A DNA stretch of 64,000 nucleotides from Benincasa hispida (lineage: Eukaryota > Streptophyta > Magnoliopsida > Cucurbitales > Cucurbitaceae): assembly GCF_009727055.1 (NCBI RefSeq), contig NC_052352.1, positions 26,212,051 through 26,276,050 on the forward strand, in the 5' to 3' direction. Shown here piece after piece: positions 1 through 10,073 of this stretch (position 1 is the stretch's first letter; each line of letters starts with the position of its first letter). Made by a program: the position numbers and the translations under genes. A model generated the notes under the pieces. It made no database searches and was not told where the DNA came from. It saw nothing but the letters and a program-made list of their open reading frames with translations.

Positions 1-282
1 GGTCGTCGAAGGTGGTTTCCAGCCTCAAGTTGGTCGTAGTTACTCGTCAAAGGTGATCATCAAAGTGATTTTCATTGAAGTTTGTAATCGAAGGGTTGTC
101 GGAGCCTACGAAGGTTTGTCAGAGTTGGTCAACGGTTTGTTTGTCGGAGCCAATTGTCGTCGGAGTTGGTAGCACGAAGGTGGTCATCAGAGGTAGGTCA
201 TTGAGGTGGTTGTTGAAGCGTATAATTGTTGTCGGGTTGGTCACGCGAAGGTTTGCGGAGCTCAAAGTTGGTCGCCGTGCTT
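1..282. repeat. Left arm of a degenerate inverted repeat with roughly 15-bp GTCGGAG/GGTGGT periodicity
   Basis: The segment repeats variants of GTCGTCGGAGTTGGT and GAAGGTGGTC again and again. The reverse complement of 938-1215 has the same composition and word order, so the two stretches form a long, imperfect inverted repeat with the hAT-like element at 291-889 in its loop. The open frames crossing it are by-products of the repeat and begin at non-ATG codons. Element class is unknown; a foldback element or an inverted minisatellite are both possible. The arm may continue outside the window on the left. Confidence 0.6.
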
Positions 283-290
283 TATTAATA

Positions 291-889
291 AGGGGTGTTC
301 AAAAAACCCCATGACCCGAAAAAATCGATCAACGCAACCCAACTCATACGGTTTGGGTTGGGTTATTAACTCATTTGGGTTGGGTTGGTTTAAATAAATG
401 AAAATTTTATGGGTTGGGTTGATTCATGAGTTCACCTAATATAACCCGAACTAACCCGAATTTATTATTTATTTCAAAATATATTTTTGTTACTTATAAC
501 ACAATTATTTATACATATATTGATTTTAATTTTATTTAATTACAATATTTTTTTAATAATTTATTCTTCAACAACTCTTAAAAGTAGTTTCTTTGCACTT
601 TAGAAAGAAAATTTACACTATATAAATTGAAGTTGATAGTTAATCTTAATTTAATATGTGAAAATAATTAAATTAGATTTTTACATATTTACGTTTTGCT
701 TCTTTTTAGAACCAAAATTTTAAATAAATGATATGATTAACCTGAACCAATCCAACCCAAATATTTCATGATTGGGTTAGGTTGGGTTCATTTTTTAATA
801 AGGGTTATTTGAGTTGAAAAAATTTACAATCGAACAATTGGGTTGGGTCTAAAAAGTCTTTCAACCCAACCCAACACATGAACACCCCT
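291..889. mobile_element. Small non-autonomous hAT-like DNA element (MITE size)
   Basis: The element is about 599 bp and is bounded by perfect 11-bp terminal inverted repeats: AGGGGTGTTCA at the left end and TGAACACCCCT at the right. Just inside both ends are many GGGTTGGGTT and AACCCAACCC words, the subterminal repeat pattern typical of short plant hAT-type elements with GGGTGTTCA ends. The interior is very AT-rich and non-coding. The eight bases on each side do not match, so no target site duplication is visible, and the family assignment rests on the ends alone. Confidence 0.6.
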
Positions 890-1667
890 ACTTTCATTTA
901 ACCATATTTCTATCAGAAATGTAATGGGTTAATTGTGTCGATAACCACCTTCGACGATACACTCCGACAACCAACTCTAATACCACCTTCACGCAATTAA
1001 TTTCGAGCTCCGACGGTCACCTCCGACTACAGTCTCTAGTGAAAATCATATTTGATGATCAACTTCGACGACCACTTTTGCCTAACCAACTTTGGGATTC
1101 GAAAACCACCTCCAACTTTAGGCTCCGACAACCACCTCCAACTACAAACTCAAGCAAAAGTCATCTTCGACAACCACTTCCGATTACTATAAGACTAAAA
1201 TATGTTGTAGGGTGGTTGATTATATAAAAAAACATTATTTTATCTACATTAAATGCAATATTTATACGTAATGAATTCACATATCAAATGAGTATTATGA
1301 ATATTTTGAAAAATATATAATATATAACAAAGAAAAACCCATAAAATGAAAAAATATATATATATTTTTCAGCAAGAATAGTGAAAAATATAGATTTATT
1401 CTCTGATGATCCTCCAAATTTAAAGGTATATGAAAGTGAAAAATGTTGAAAAAATGTGGTGACATTCTATTGGCTATTACGAGGAGATTTAATTAAAAAA
1501 AAAAATCATGACATAGTAAAAATATACAACAACAATAGGAAGAAGAAAAATAAGAAGATGATAATGAAATTCATGGAGAAAAATGAGCTATAATCAAAAA
1601 AATTTATTTCGTTTTAGTTTCTCATTTTATTGAACCATATTTCTACTAGAAATGTAATGGGTTAATT
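890..1667. repeat. Direct repeat pair of about 40 bp flanking a 0.7 kb block
   Basis: A motif containing AACCATATTTCTA, AGAAATGTAATGGGTTAATT occurs at about 890-935 and again at about 1624-1667 with few differences. The block between the copies contains the right arm of the inverted repeat. The pair is much longer than a transposition target duplication and may reflect a segmental duplication or repair event. Confidence 0.5.
938..1215. repeat. Right arm of the degenerate inverted repeat
   Basis: This stretch is rich in CCACCTCCAACT, CTCCGACAACCA and TTCGACAACCAC. Reverse-complemented, it matches the left arm at 1-282 in word content and order, with many substitutions and indels. The 62-residue frame across it is low-complexity repeat and shows no protein family. 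Confidence 0.55.
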
Positions 1668-2599
1668 ATTGTTCATTGCCCAACAAAGAAATAAATAAAT
1701 AGATAAATAAAAATATTAAAACTTAAAAGAAAAAATTGCAATCCATATTTTTATTCAAACAAATATGAGTAGAATTATTGAATAAAAAAATTTCAAAATA
1801 AAAATAGTAATAAAAAAAAGCATATTATTTAGAGTTCAAAAAACTGCATCAGACATATGAACTCAGATCAAATAACTTTACACAAACACAGACATATGAA
1901 TTCCACATATATATAAAACTCCACCGACATATGAATTCCAAATATCCTATCTCAACTCAACGCTCCAAACAGTCCAATAATTTCTTTTGAAGACCTTTGA
2001 TTAAAGAAACGTAGTTTATGCATAAGACACATTATTATTTCAAAAGTATATGGTTTTATTCTTTACTTGTTAGACTTACAAATAAAAACAAGTGGCTTAA
2101 CTATTAAAAAGATTTCAAGTTAATATATAGTTTAAATTGAAATTTTGGTCTAGTAATTGGATAAGTTAGAATTTAGTTTCTAATGATTATAAAATTTAGT
2201 CCGATAAAATCCTCATAAATAGTCCAATATTTATGAGGATTTTATCCAACAATAGAGATTAATTATGAGATTTTGTCAAATTATAAAGACCAAATTATAA
2301 TTTTTAAAAATTGGTTTCAAAGGTCTATAGTTATACATTTTCTAATACAATATCAATCTAATTGGACTATTTTATTCCATTAAAAGAAATGACACTCTTT
2401 CCATTTAGTTTTACAAGCCTGGTTACGCCCATAAATGTCAATGAATTACTTTGCTCATTTTTTTTTTTAATCATTTTTGAATAAAAAAAAAAAATAAGCA
2501 ACTGTTTCTTATTCAGCAAGTTTTCGGTAGCACGAAAGTTTCAAAAGTTCGGTATACATTGGACAAACAATCCACAATTTACACCGACTGGGGAAGATA
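1216..2599. other. AT-rich non-coding stretch
   Basis: No open frame, RNA gene or transposon end could be supported here. The sequence is very AT-rich with A-runs and short TATA runs. Around 2035-2065 it contains a motif (TTTCAAAAGTATATGG) that also occurs near 16212-16230, suggesting a dispersed intergenic repeat. Confidence 0.5.
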
Positions 2600-2808
2600 G
2601 ACAGGACAGCGAAAAGCGTAGATCTCCAATTACAGAAGCCGAGACTACGTTAGTTAGGGGCAATTGTCCTTGTTAATCTCTATATACGTGATAACGGACA
2701 ATGATCAAAGGTCAATTGACAGTTTTTTTAAAAAAAAAATGGATCATTGACATTATGGCCCAGATATGAGGTCATTTGGCCCAATTTCCCAAAAAAAAAA
2801 CTTTGTTT
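2600..2808. mobile_element. Orphan MULE terminus oriented like a right-hand end
   Basis: The sequence GGTCAATTGACAG, an A/T run, GGATCATTGACATTATGG and GGTCATTTGGCCCAATTTCCC matches the ends of the two MULEs downstream. The subterminal part (a GATAGACAG motif and AGCGA words near 2600-2640) resembles 12970-13030 of the large copy. Its orientation puts the element interior to the left, so it is not the missing left end of the copy that starts at the N gap. It is probably a remnant of a third family member. Confidence 0.55.
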
Positions 2809-3197
2809 AATTAACCATTTGTAAATTTAATTTTAAAATATTGGAATTCTTTTGAACTTATTAGAGAGGTTGAAAGAATTTTTCTCCTTTTTTTTTAAAA
2901 AAAATTAATACGGGGGATTTTCAAAAAATACAAAAATAAGGGACACTATTTACCAAAAATAATAAAATTTTAATTATTATTGATACGAACGACTGATAAG
3001 GCTGATAGAAATGTTATTAGCGTAGAAAAATTGATAAGAATATTTATCACTTGATAGACGCTGATAAGAGATCTACTCAGGGCCTATAAATATTTTTTTT
3101 ACTATTTCTATAAATAATTGACATTTTTTTATCTATAAAAGAATTCCTCTAATACTAAACTAAAAAATATGTTATTTTAAAAAAAAAAAAAAAAGTG
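2809..3197. other. AT-rich stretch before the assembly gap
   Basis: Nothing coding is seen. Between about 2975 and 3080 there are repeated GATAAG/GATAGA words. The stretch ends in an A-run next to the N block. The true left end of the deleted MULE may be missing in the gap. Confidence 0.45.
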
Positions 3198-3222
3198 NNN
3201 NNNNNNNNNNNNNNNNNNNNNN
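3198..3222. other. Assembly gap of 25 Ns
   Basis: Twenty-five consecutive Ns follow an A-run. Sequence right of the gap at once matches the MURA 5' leader of the large MULE (around 12540, opposite strand), so the terminal inverted repeat expected at this end is absent or unassembled. Confidence 0.95.
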
Positions 3223-3284
3223 CGAGAAAAAGATCCATGTGTATTACTATCTGCTTAATAAAAAATGCTCTCTTGCTTTGTAGG

Positions 3285-4585
3285 ATGACAGAAAAGTGTG
3301 TACTAATTCGATACGAAGGTCATTGGGATGAGAACCAAAATCTGTATGTTGGAGACGAGCTAACAGGAATCATTGTGCCTATTACCTTGAAGTATGAAGA
3401 ACTTAAAGCTCACATTTACAGGGTTGCAAATGTAAGTTGCTCAGGGTTTGATGTTGTTATGAGAGTTAAATATAAGCTTGACTTTGAAGCCCCTCCACAG
3501 TACATACGGAATGACGGTGATGTTCGCTTCCTTCTTTTCTAGGATGATCTTTTTAGAGTTCAGCTATATGTAACGCTAAAATCATACCACGACGAAAATG
3601 TGAATATGAGTCATGATGGTATAGGTGTAGGCAGACAATACGAGGTATCATATGAGCTTAATCGAGAAGAGGGTGATATTCCATTGTTTATGAACATTCA
3701 ACCATCAACATTATCAATAGACAATAACAAAATCCATGTAGTGGACTTGGAAAGAGAAACTCGATGTAACGGACTTGTGCTTGGTAATGAGAGATCAGTA
3801 GGCTTGAATTTTATGGATTGTGGTTCTTTAGAAGAGCGTTATCCTTTCGTGGTTGATAATGAAAGATCAGTAAGATTGAATTCTATGGACTGTGATCCTT
3901 CAGAGGTGCATAGACCTGTAGTGGCTGTTACTAAGAGATCAGCAGGATTGAATTCCATGTTTTCATGTCGTAGAGGGGAATTGATTATGCCTAGTACCTC
4001 TTCATCTGAGTCAAATGTTGAAGTTGGTCAAATTTTTTTGGGTAAGAGTGATTTAAAAATGGGATTGTCTATTCTGGCCATAAACAATAATTTTGAATAT
4101 AAGGTAAGGAATTCAACTAAGTCTTTGTTTACTGTCAAATGTATAGAGGATAATTGTAAGTGGAGCCTTCGTGCAGTGAAAATTCTGGGGTGTGATATAT
4201 TTAAGATCACGAAGTATATGCAGTCGCATACATATTCTATTGGAATTTTAAATCATGACCATAGACAAGCAATGACTACAGTAATTGGTGAACTAATCAA
4301 AGACAAGTTTACAGGCATAGGACGTATTTATAAACCTTGTCACATCGTTTAGGATATGAGGAAAGAGTACGACATAAACATAAGTTATATGCAAGGGAAA
4401 CCGCTTATGCTCTCGCTAGGGGTACTTTAGAAGAGTTGTATGCTGTTTTACATACATATGGTGAAGTGTTAAAAATAGAGAATCCAGATACAAGGTTTGA
4501 AATCAAACTTGAAAATGATGTACATTTCAAGTACATGTTTATGGCATTAGGGCCTTGTAATATAGGTTTTTCAAGTTATCGGTCA
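3285..4585 (+). pseudogene. MULE transposase (MURA) 5' fragment, broken
   Basis: The frame starts at an ATG just after a TTTGTAG acceptor-like site, as in the other copy, and begins MTEKCVLIRY. It covers the N-terminal region and the MuDR DNA-binding-type domain (around 4040-4250, with CIEDNCKW and a downstream CxxH-like pattern) but stops before the catalytic DDE region. Compared with the copy on the other strand it carries TAG stops at 3540-3542 and at 4350-4352 and a 13-bp deletion near 4386. Homology ends about 4580, where it meets the inverted Ulp1 fragment. It cannot encode transposase. Confidence 0.8.
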
Positions 4586-5239
4586 GGGCGTTGTCTAAAC
4601 CAACCTTGTCATTCAGTGCAGTCTTCAGGGCATTGAGTGTCCTCTGCCAAATAATTGTACCCCAATCAAGATTGTTGTAGTAATTTATGTCTTCAACATC
4701 GTCAAATAGAGTACGATCAACAACATTCTTTTACTTGTTTTTACCCATCATTGCAACCTCTGTGCAATATACTAGGGTAATTTTAACAGCATCATCGTCA
4801 TTTTCAAATACCAAATTTTTGTATTCTTCTTCAAGTAAATTCAAGTGGAATGCATCTGAGGTCGACCGATTACCAAAGTACCTTGTCAAAATTTCTTGTG
4901 AGGACTCCTCACTCCGTACAACTCGCATAGGAGACCGCCACAAACCAGTGATCAATAAAAAGTCGTCCTTCGAAAATGTGACGACCTTTCCTCTGACAAA
5001 GAAACTAATTGAGTCCACTTCTGACTTCTTCACTTTCCTTAATAACATATGGTGATTAGTGGGCTATTAAATACAAGTTCAGTGTCTACAAAGCGACAAA
5101 AAACTGTTTTCTTGAACATCTCTAACTGCCTTTCGGTAAGCTTCTCCTTTACAATCTTGTTGGCATTGGCAACGTGGCCCAGGCACGTTACTTGCCCGGG
5201 AAACCTATCAACTTCACGAATTTTCATAGATTTTGACAT
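4586..5239 (-). pseudogene. Ulp1-type MULE accessory gene, 5' fragment (DUF1985-like region)
   Basis: Read on the - strand, this matches the first 220 or so residues of the protein at 6488-7200, starting MSKSMKIREVDRFPG. Words such as DFLLITGLW and NENDDDAVK-like acidic stretches fit the DUF1985-type region found upstream of the C48 protease domain in plant Ulp1-carrying transposons. A 1-bp deletion near 5045-5055 shifts the frame relative to the other copy, and the protease domain itself is missing. The fragment is a deletion product, not a gene. Confidence 0.75.
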
Positions 5240-5316
5240 CTTAAATTATTTCTGCATTGTATGAACATTCAATTTATCAGTTAATAAGTTTGTACTAAAA
5301 AATCACTAACAAAATA

Positions 5317-5482
5317 TACTGTTAAAGTCTCGCTCTCGCTAATCTCACTTTCTCTAATCTCGCTCTATCTAATCTTTCTCTCGCTAATCTCGCTCTAGCC
5401 TATCTCGCTTTCGCTCATCTCGCTCTATCCCATCTCGCTTTAGCCCATCTCGTTTTCGTTCGTCTCGCTCTCGCAAAACTCG
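5317..5482. repeat. MULE subterminal minisatellite, CTCGCTCTAGCC-type, about 12-bp unit
   Basis: About a dozen diverged units of TCTCGCTCTAGCCTA or ATCTCGCTTTCGC follow each other. The mirror-image array lies at 6315-6398 in the neighbouring copy, and looser arrays lie near the other end at 12540-12640 and 12994-13032. Such arrays near MULE ends may hold transposase binding sites; this is inference. Confidence 0.7.
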
Positions 5483-6314
5483 TCCACTACCTTATCTGAC
5501 TCTAACTATATCTTCTTCGTCCACAACCAATGCAGAACACATCGAAACCCAAAATAAAAACACAGACGCAACCGATTAAACCCCAAAACCAGTTATGAAC
5601 GTGACGACCGATCAAATGAAATCAACCTAAACAGACGCAACGCAACATGCAAGACAAAAATTAAATTCACTAACCCAGTAGAGAACTTCGATTATGGAAG
5701 TAGATGGACGATGGTTTTGTAGAGCGAGATTGAACGACACTTGCACGAGAGTTTTGAGTGTAGGACGATCGTTGAGTTTGAGCGCACAAGTATCATATAG
5801 ACTAGAGGGGCATTTTTGTAATCTCATACCGTGATGACGTAAGCAGAGGGTCAATTGACAGTTCTTTAAAAAAAAGGGAAATTTGGGCCAATGACCTAAT
5901 ATTTCGGTCCATAATGCCAAATGACCCCTTTTTTTTAAAGAATTGTCAATTGACCATCTGCTTATGTCATCACGGTATGAGAATACAAAAATGCCCCTCT
6001 AGACTATACAATACTCGTGTGCTCAAACTCAATGGTCATCCCACGCTCAAAATTCTCGTGCAAGTATCATTCAATCTCACTCTGCAAAACCATCGTCCAT
6101 CTACTACCGTAATCGAAGTTCTCTACTAGGTTAGTGAATTTAATTTTTGTCTTGCATGTTGTGTTGCGTCTGTTTAGGTTGGTTTCATTTGATCGGTCGT
6201 CACGTTCATAACTGGTTTCAGGGTTTAATCGATCGCGTCTGTTTTTTAATTTAGGTTTCGATGTGCTTTACATTGGTTGAGGACGAAGAAGATATAGTTA
6301 GAGTCAGACAAGGT

Positions 6315-6398
6315 AGTGGACGAGTTTTGCGAGAGCGAGATGGGCTAGAGCGAGACGGGCGAAAGTGAGATGGGCTAGAGCGAGATCAATGAGAGCAG
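6315..6398. repeat. MULE subterminal minisatellite, GAGCGAGATGGGCTA-type
   Basis: Units of GCGAGATGGGCTAGA and GCGAGACGGGCGAAA repeat here. This is the inverted counterpart of the longer array at 5317-5482, but with fewer units, so the array length changed between the two copies. Confidence 0.7.
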
Positions 6399-6487
6399 AC
6401 TTTAACAGTATGTTTTGTTAGTGATTTTTTAGTACGAACATATTAACTGATAAATTTAATGTTCATACAATGCAGGAATAATTTAAG

Positions 6488-9440
6488 ATGTCAAAATCTT
6501 TGAAAATTCGTGAAGTTGATAGGTTTCCCGGGCAAGCAACGTGTCTGGGCCACGTTGCCAATGCCAACAAGATTGTAAAGAATAAGCTTATCAGAAGGCA
6601 ATTAGAGATGTTCAAGAAAACAGTTTTTGGTCGCTTTGTAGACATTGAACTTGTATTCAACAGCCCATTAATCCACCACTTGTTATTAAGGAAAGTGAAA
6701 AAGTCAGGAGTGGACTCGATTAGTTTCTTTATCAGAGGAAAGGTCGTCACATTTTTTAAGGATGCCTTTTTATTGATCACTGGTTTGTGGTGGTCTCCTA
6801 TGCGAGTTGTATGGAGTAAGGAGTCCTCACAAGAACTTTTGACAAGGTACTTTGGTAATCGGTCGACCTCAGACGCATTCCACTTGAATTTACTTGAATA
6901 AGAATACAAAAATTTGGTATTTGAAAATGACGATGATGCTGTTAAAATTATCCTAGTATATTACACAGAGGTTGCAATGATGGGTAAAAACAAGCAAAAG
7001 AATGTTGTTGATCTTACTCTATTTGACGATGTTGAAGACATAGATCACTACAACAATCTTGATTGGGGTACAATTATTTGGCAGAGGACACTCGACGCCC
7101 TGAAGACTACACTAAACAACAAGATTGGTTTATATAAGGAGAAGGTGAGGGGAAATAAAAATTATGTTGTGAAGTATTCGCTCCGTGGATTTCCCCAAGC
7201 ATTCCAGGTAGATGTTCCTTAACTTAACTTTATTTTTAGTTTAACATTAACATAGTTATAAATTTGAATTATTTGGATTTAGGTGTGGACGTATGAGATC
7301 CTATCGTCAATGGCAGGGAACGTTGCCACTCGAAAAAGTAAAGTAGCTGTGCCTCGTATATTTCGGTGGTCATGCTCCCACTCGGTGTCATTCAAAGCAC
7401 TCGAGAGAGCATTTTTTAGTCTCAAAATGTAAGTGTAATCTATCTAATCACAGTATGTTTATTCGATTGTTAAATGTACACTAACCATCTTACTAGGTTC
7501 CTTAATGCAGACAAAAATCAAAGAGGGTATTGTCATGTCCAATGCTGAGAAGAAGTTTCGGGACACACCAATTGATAGACGGGCCGTAAGACAAGCACAC
7601 TCCAACACCGAGAGTTCAAGGGGCTCTAGTAGTTCAAAGAGTGGCAGTAGTTCAGAGAATAGTTTGGAAGGTGAACAACAGGGTAATTTAGAAGGTGGAG
7701 TGAGGGACGACGAATCTGATGGGGAACAAAACATCCACCAGCCTACTTACACCCTAGTGAGGATATGTTTCATGATGTGTTGGTGGGTGACGTACGTCCT
7801 GAGCCTAAGAAGGAGTGTTCTATCCCGGAGATTTCGGGCCACAAAGAGGGAGGCAATGTTGATCCTGATGTATATTCGTACCTACGGAGTATTGACAGCT
7901 CAATATCGAGCTTGGATGCTCGTGTATCGAACCTGTAGATGGACACGAAAGACATCAAAGCACAATTGTCAACTATTTTGTCTCTATTACAGTCTATGAA
8001 GGGTTCCACGGTGTTTGAGGTGATGAGGTCCCCCACTTCACAGACAAGCCACGATGCCACCATGTTCCCCATCCCAACTCTATCTCGGTCATCCACCCAA
8101 CCTGTATGTAGGTCACCTACCCCACCTCCACCTAAGTCACCTATCCCACCTCCACCTATGTCACCTAACCCACCTCTACCTCTCAATTCATCTATACAGC
8201 TTGATATCACGACCTCCTCTAACACCCTATATCTCAATTCACAGGTATGATCATTATGTGATTCGAAAATTTCTTTCTTCATATTTGTTATTCGACATGT
8301 TCACCATTTTGTTATATTTCTGTAGGTTATGGTCGAGAAAGGTCGTTGATAAATACACACGTCCTGTCGAACCAAAAAAGAAAATAACAAAAAAGAAGAA
8401 AATTAAGGTTCAACTTCCTTTAGATCATCCAAATATTAAGTACCCTCTCATTGGGGCACCTATGATACAGTTTAAAGCGATGATCCAATACTCCTTAGTA
8501 GCATGAGGTTCCAACTGCTATATTCAAGAAAATGGTGAACTGGATTGCCGATAAGAATACGGACAACGAGGTTCGAGAAAATGCAGTTCATCCATTATCC
8601 AAATCCTTTTTCCAGGAGTTGACCGAATCAAGTTCATGGGTTGAGTGTGATGTAAGTTTACGATCCGTGTCCTTTTTACCAAGTACATACTGTTTACTCC
8701 CCTCTCCTAACGTATATTTTGTTCTGGATGCAAACCCTAAATATCCTATTTTAGTTCATAAAAGATAAATTCTATAGGCGACCAAACACGTGTATGGCCA
8801 GCTTCACCATCCTGCCAATTGGAATAACGGTAACCATTTACTGCACTTCTGAATAGGAATATGTTGGTTGACTATTATGTGTTTTTAATATTTTTTCCCC
8901 ATGTAGAGTCACCTAAATTCTTGAGATGGGGTCTACAAACATATTAAAAACAAGTCGACTTTGCATGTTGCCGTAGCATGGAGGGAAGAGACGTTACCGG
9001 ATTATGTCATGGGTAAATTCGATGTCAAGTGGTCAGATATGGACTTCATGCATACGGCAACAAACATCGATCAACATTGAATGTTGATTGCATTCGATCT
9101 AAATAGAGGCCGATTGTTCGTATTTGATTCACTACCGTCCATGATATCGAAGAAGAAGCTAGAGTCTTTCTTTGAACCGTTGACTTACACCCTACCATCG
9201 CTTCTTCACTACTGTGACTTGAAACGTTGGAATCCGGACATAGAAATGTCTCGTTGGAAGATATCCCAACCTACCTCTACGAATACACAACACGGGTCGT
9301 TAGATTATGAAATATTTGTTGTAAAATTCTTAGAACATTTAGTGACTGGTAGTTCCCCATTTGTAATCACTCAGGAGAAGATGAGTGACTATAAGATGCA
9401 ATTGGCATGTCAATTGTGGACAAACACTCCATATTATTAA
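6488..9440 (+). pseudogene. MULE-encoded Ulp1-like cysteine protease (peptidase C48), inactivated
   Basis: The first exon (6488-7207) encodes the DUF1985-like N-terminal region, and a GT..AG intron leads to an exon starting at 7283. A serine-rich linker (about 7610-7680) and a proline-rich repeat (about 8096-8190, units like SPTPPPPKSP) follow. The C-terminal part (8780-9440) resembles the Ulp1/SENP catalytic domain: a catalytic His at 9075-9077, an Asp in VFDS near 9121-9132, and then the position normally read as DCG. Breaks include TAA at 6899-6901, frame changes in the linker, TGA at 9078-9080 directly after the catalytic His where Trp is usual, and Tyr (TAT, 9306-9308) where the catalytic Cys belongs. 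Even with its frame intact it would not be a protease. Confidence 0.75.
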
Positions 9441-9569
9441 CGTATATGTATATTATGTATATTATTGATGTAATTTTACTAACATGTTATTTAAATTGTT
9501 AGTGTAGAACTAACATAAATAGACAAACATTTGAGTAACATAAATAGACAAACTTGAGGAAAGTTGTGT

Positions 9570-10062
9570 AAGTGATAACGAGAGCGAGACATTTCCAAGA
9601 AGATTCATTCATGAATAGCCAACAAGTTAATTAAACTTATAAAAGGGAGAGCGAGACATTTGAAGAGATTCATGAATAGACAAACTTTAGTAATTAAACT
9701 TATAAGTGAGACATTTTAAAAGAGATTACAAATGTTAGTGAGAGCGAGACATTTCCAGAATGGTTCACGAATAGCCAACAATTTAATTAAACTTATAAAA
9801 GCGACAGTGAGATAAGCGAAACATTTGAAAAGATTCATGAATAGACAAATTTTAGTAATTAAACTTATAAGCAACACATTTTAAAAGGGATTACAAGTGA
9901 TAGCGAGATTAGCGAGAGCGAGACATTTCCAGAATGATTCATGAATAGACAACCACTTAATTAAATTTATAAAAAGGAGAGCAAGATAAATGATACATTT
10001 GAAGAAATTCGTGAATAGACAAGTGGCACATAGAAAATTACAGTTTTGAGGATTACAAGTGA
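9570..10062. repeat. Three tandem units of about 164 bp between the converging MULE genes
   Basis: Units start near 9572, 9734 and 9900. Each contains GAGAGCGAGACATTTCC, then TTCATGAATAG, then TTAATTAAACTTATAAAA, then a second GACATTTGAA/TTCATGAATAGAC block, and ends with GGATTACAAGTG. The position, at the meeting point of the 3' ends of the two genes, suggests a shared 3' flank or terminator region; function is unknown. Confidence 0.7.
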
Positions 10063-10073
10063 CACATAGACAA

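Larger units (their letters stand above)
3223..5877. mobile_element. Internally deleted MULE derivative
   Basis: This copy keeps the start of MURA on the + strand (3285 to about 4580) and the start of the Ulp1-type gene on the - strand (5239 to about 4590), joined directly to each other. Both halves match the corresponding ends of the copy at 5878-13139, so the missing middle (most of the transposase catalytic region and nearly all of the protease gene) was deleted. The right end abuts the large copy head to head. The left end is lost at the N gap. Neither half is intact, so the copy is non-autonomous. Confidence 0.8.

Noticed and set aside
75..397. Two small frames at the left edge
   Set aside because: They lie in the degenerate 15-bp repeat and the first begins at a TTG codon.
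7770..8282. 170-residue - strand frame with Gly-rich repeats over the Ulp1 linker
   Set aside because: The Gly repeats are the reverse of the proline-rich codons on the + strand; the + strand reading fits the element.
9572..10062. CRISPR-like array
   Set aside because: The units are about 164 bp, contiguous, without unique spacers, and lie in a plant transposon.
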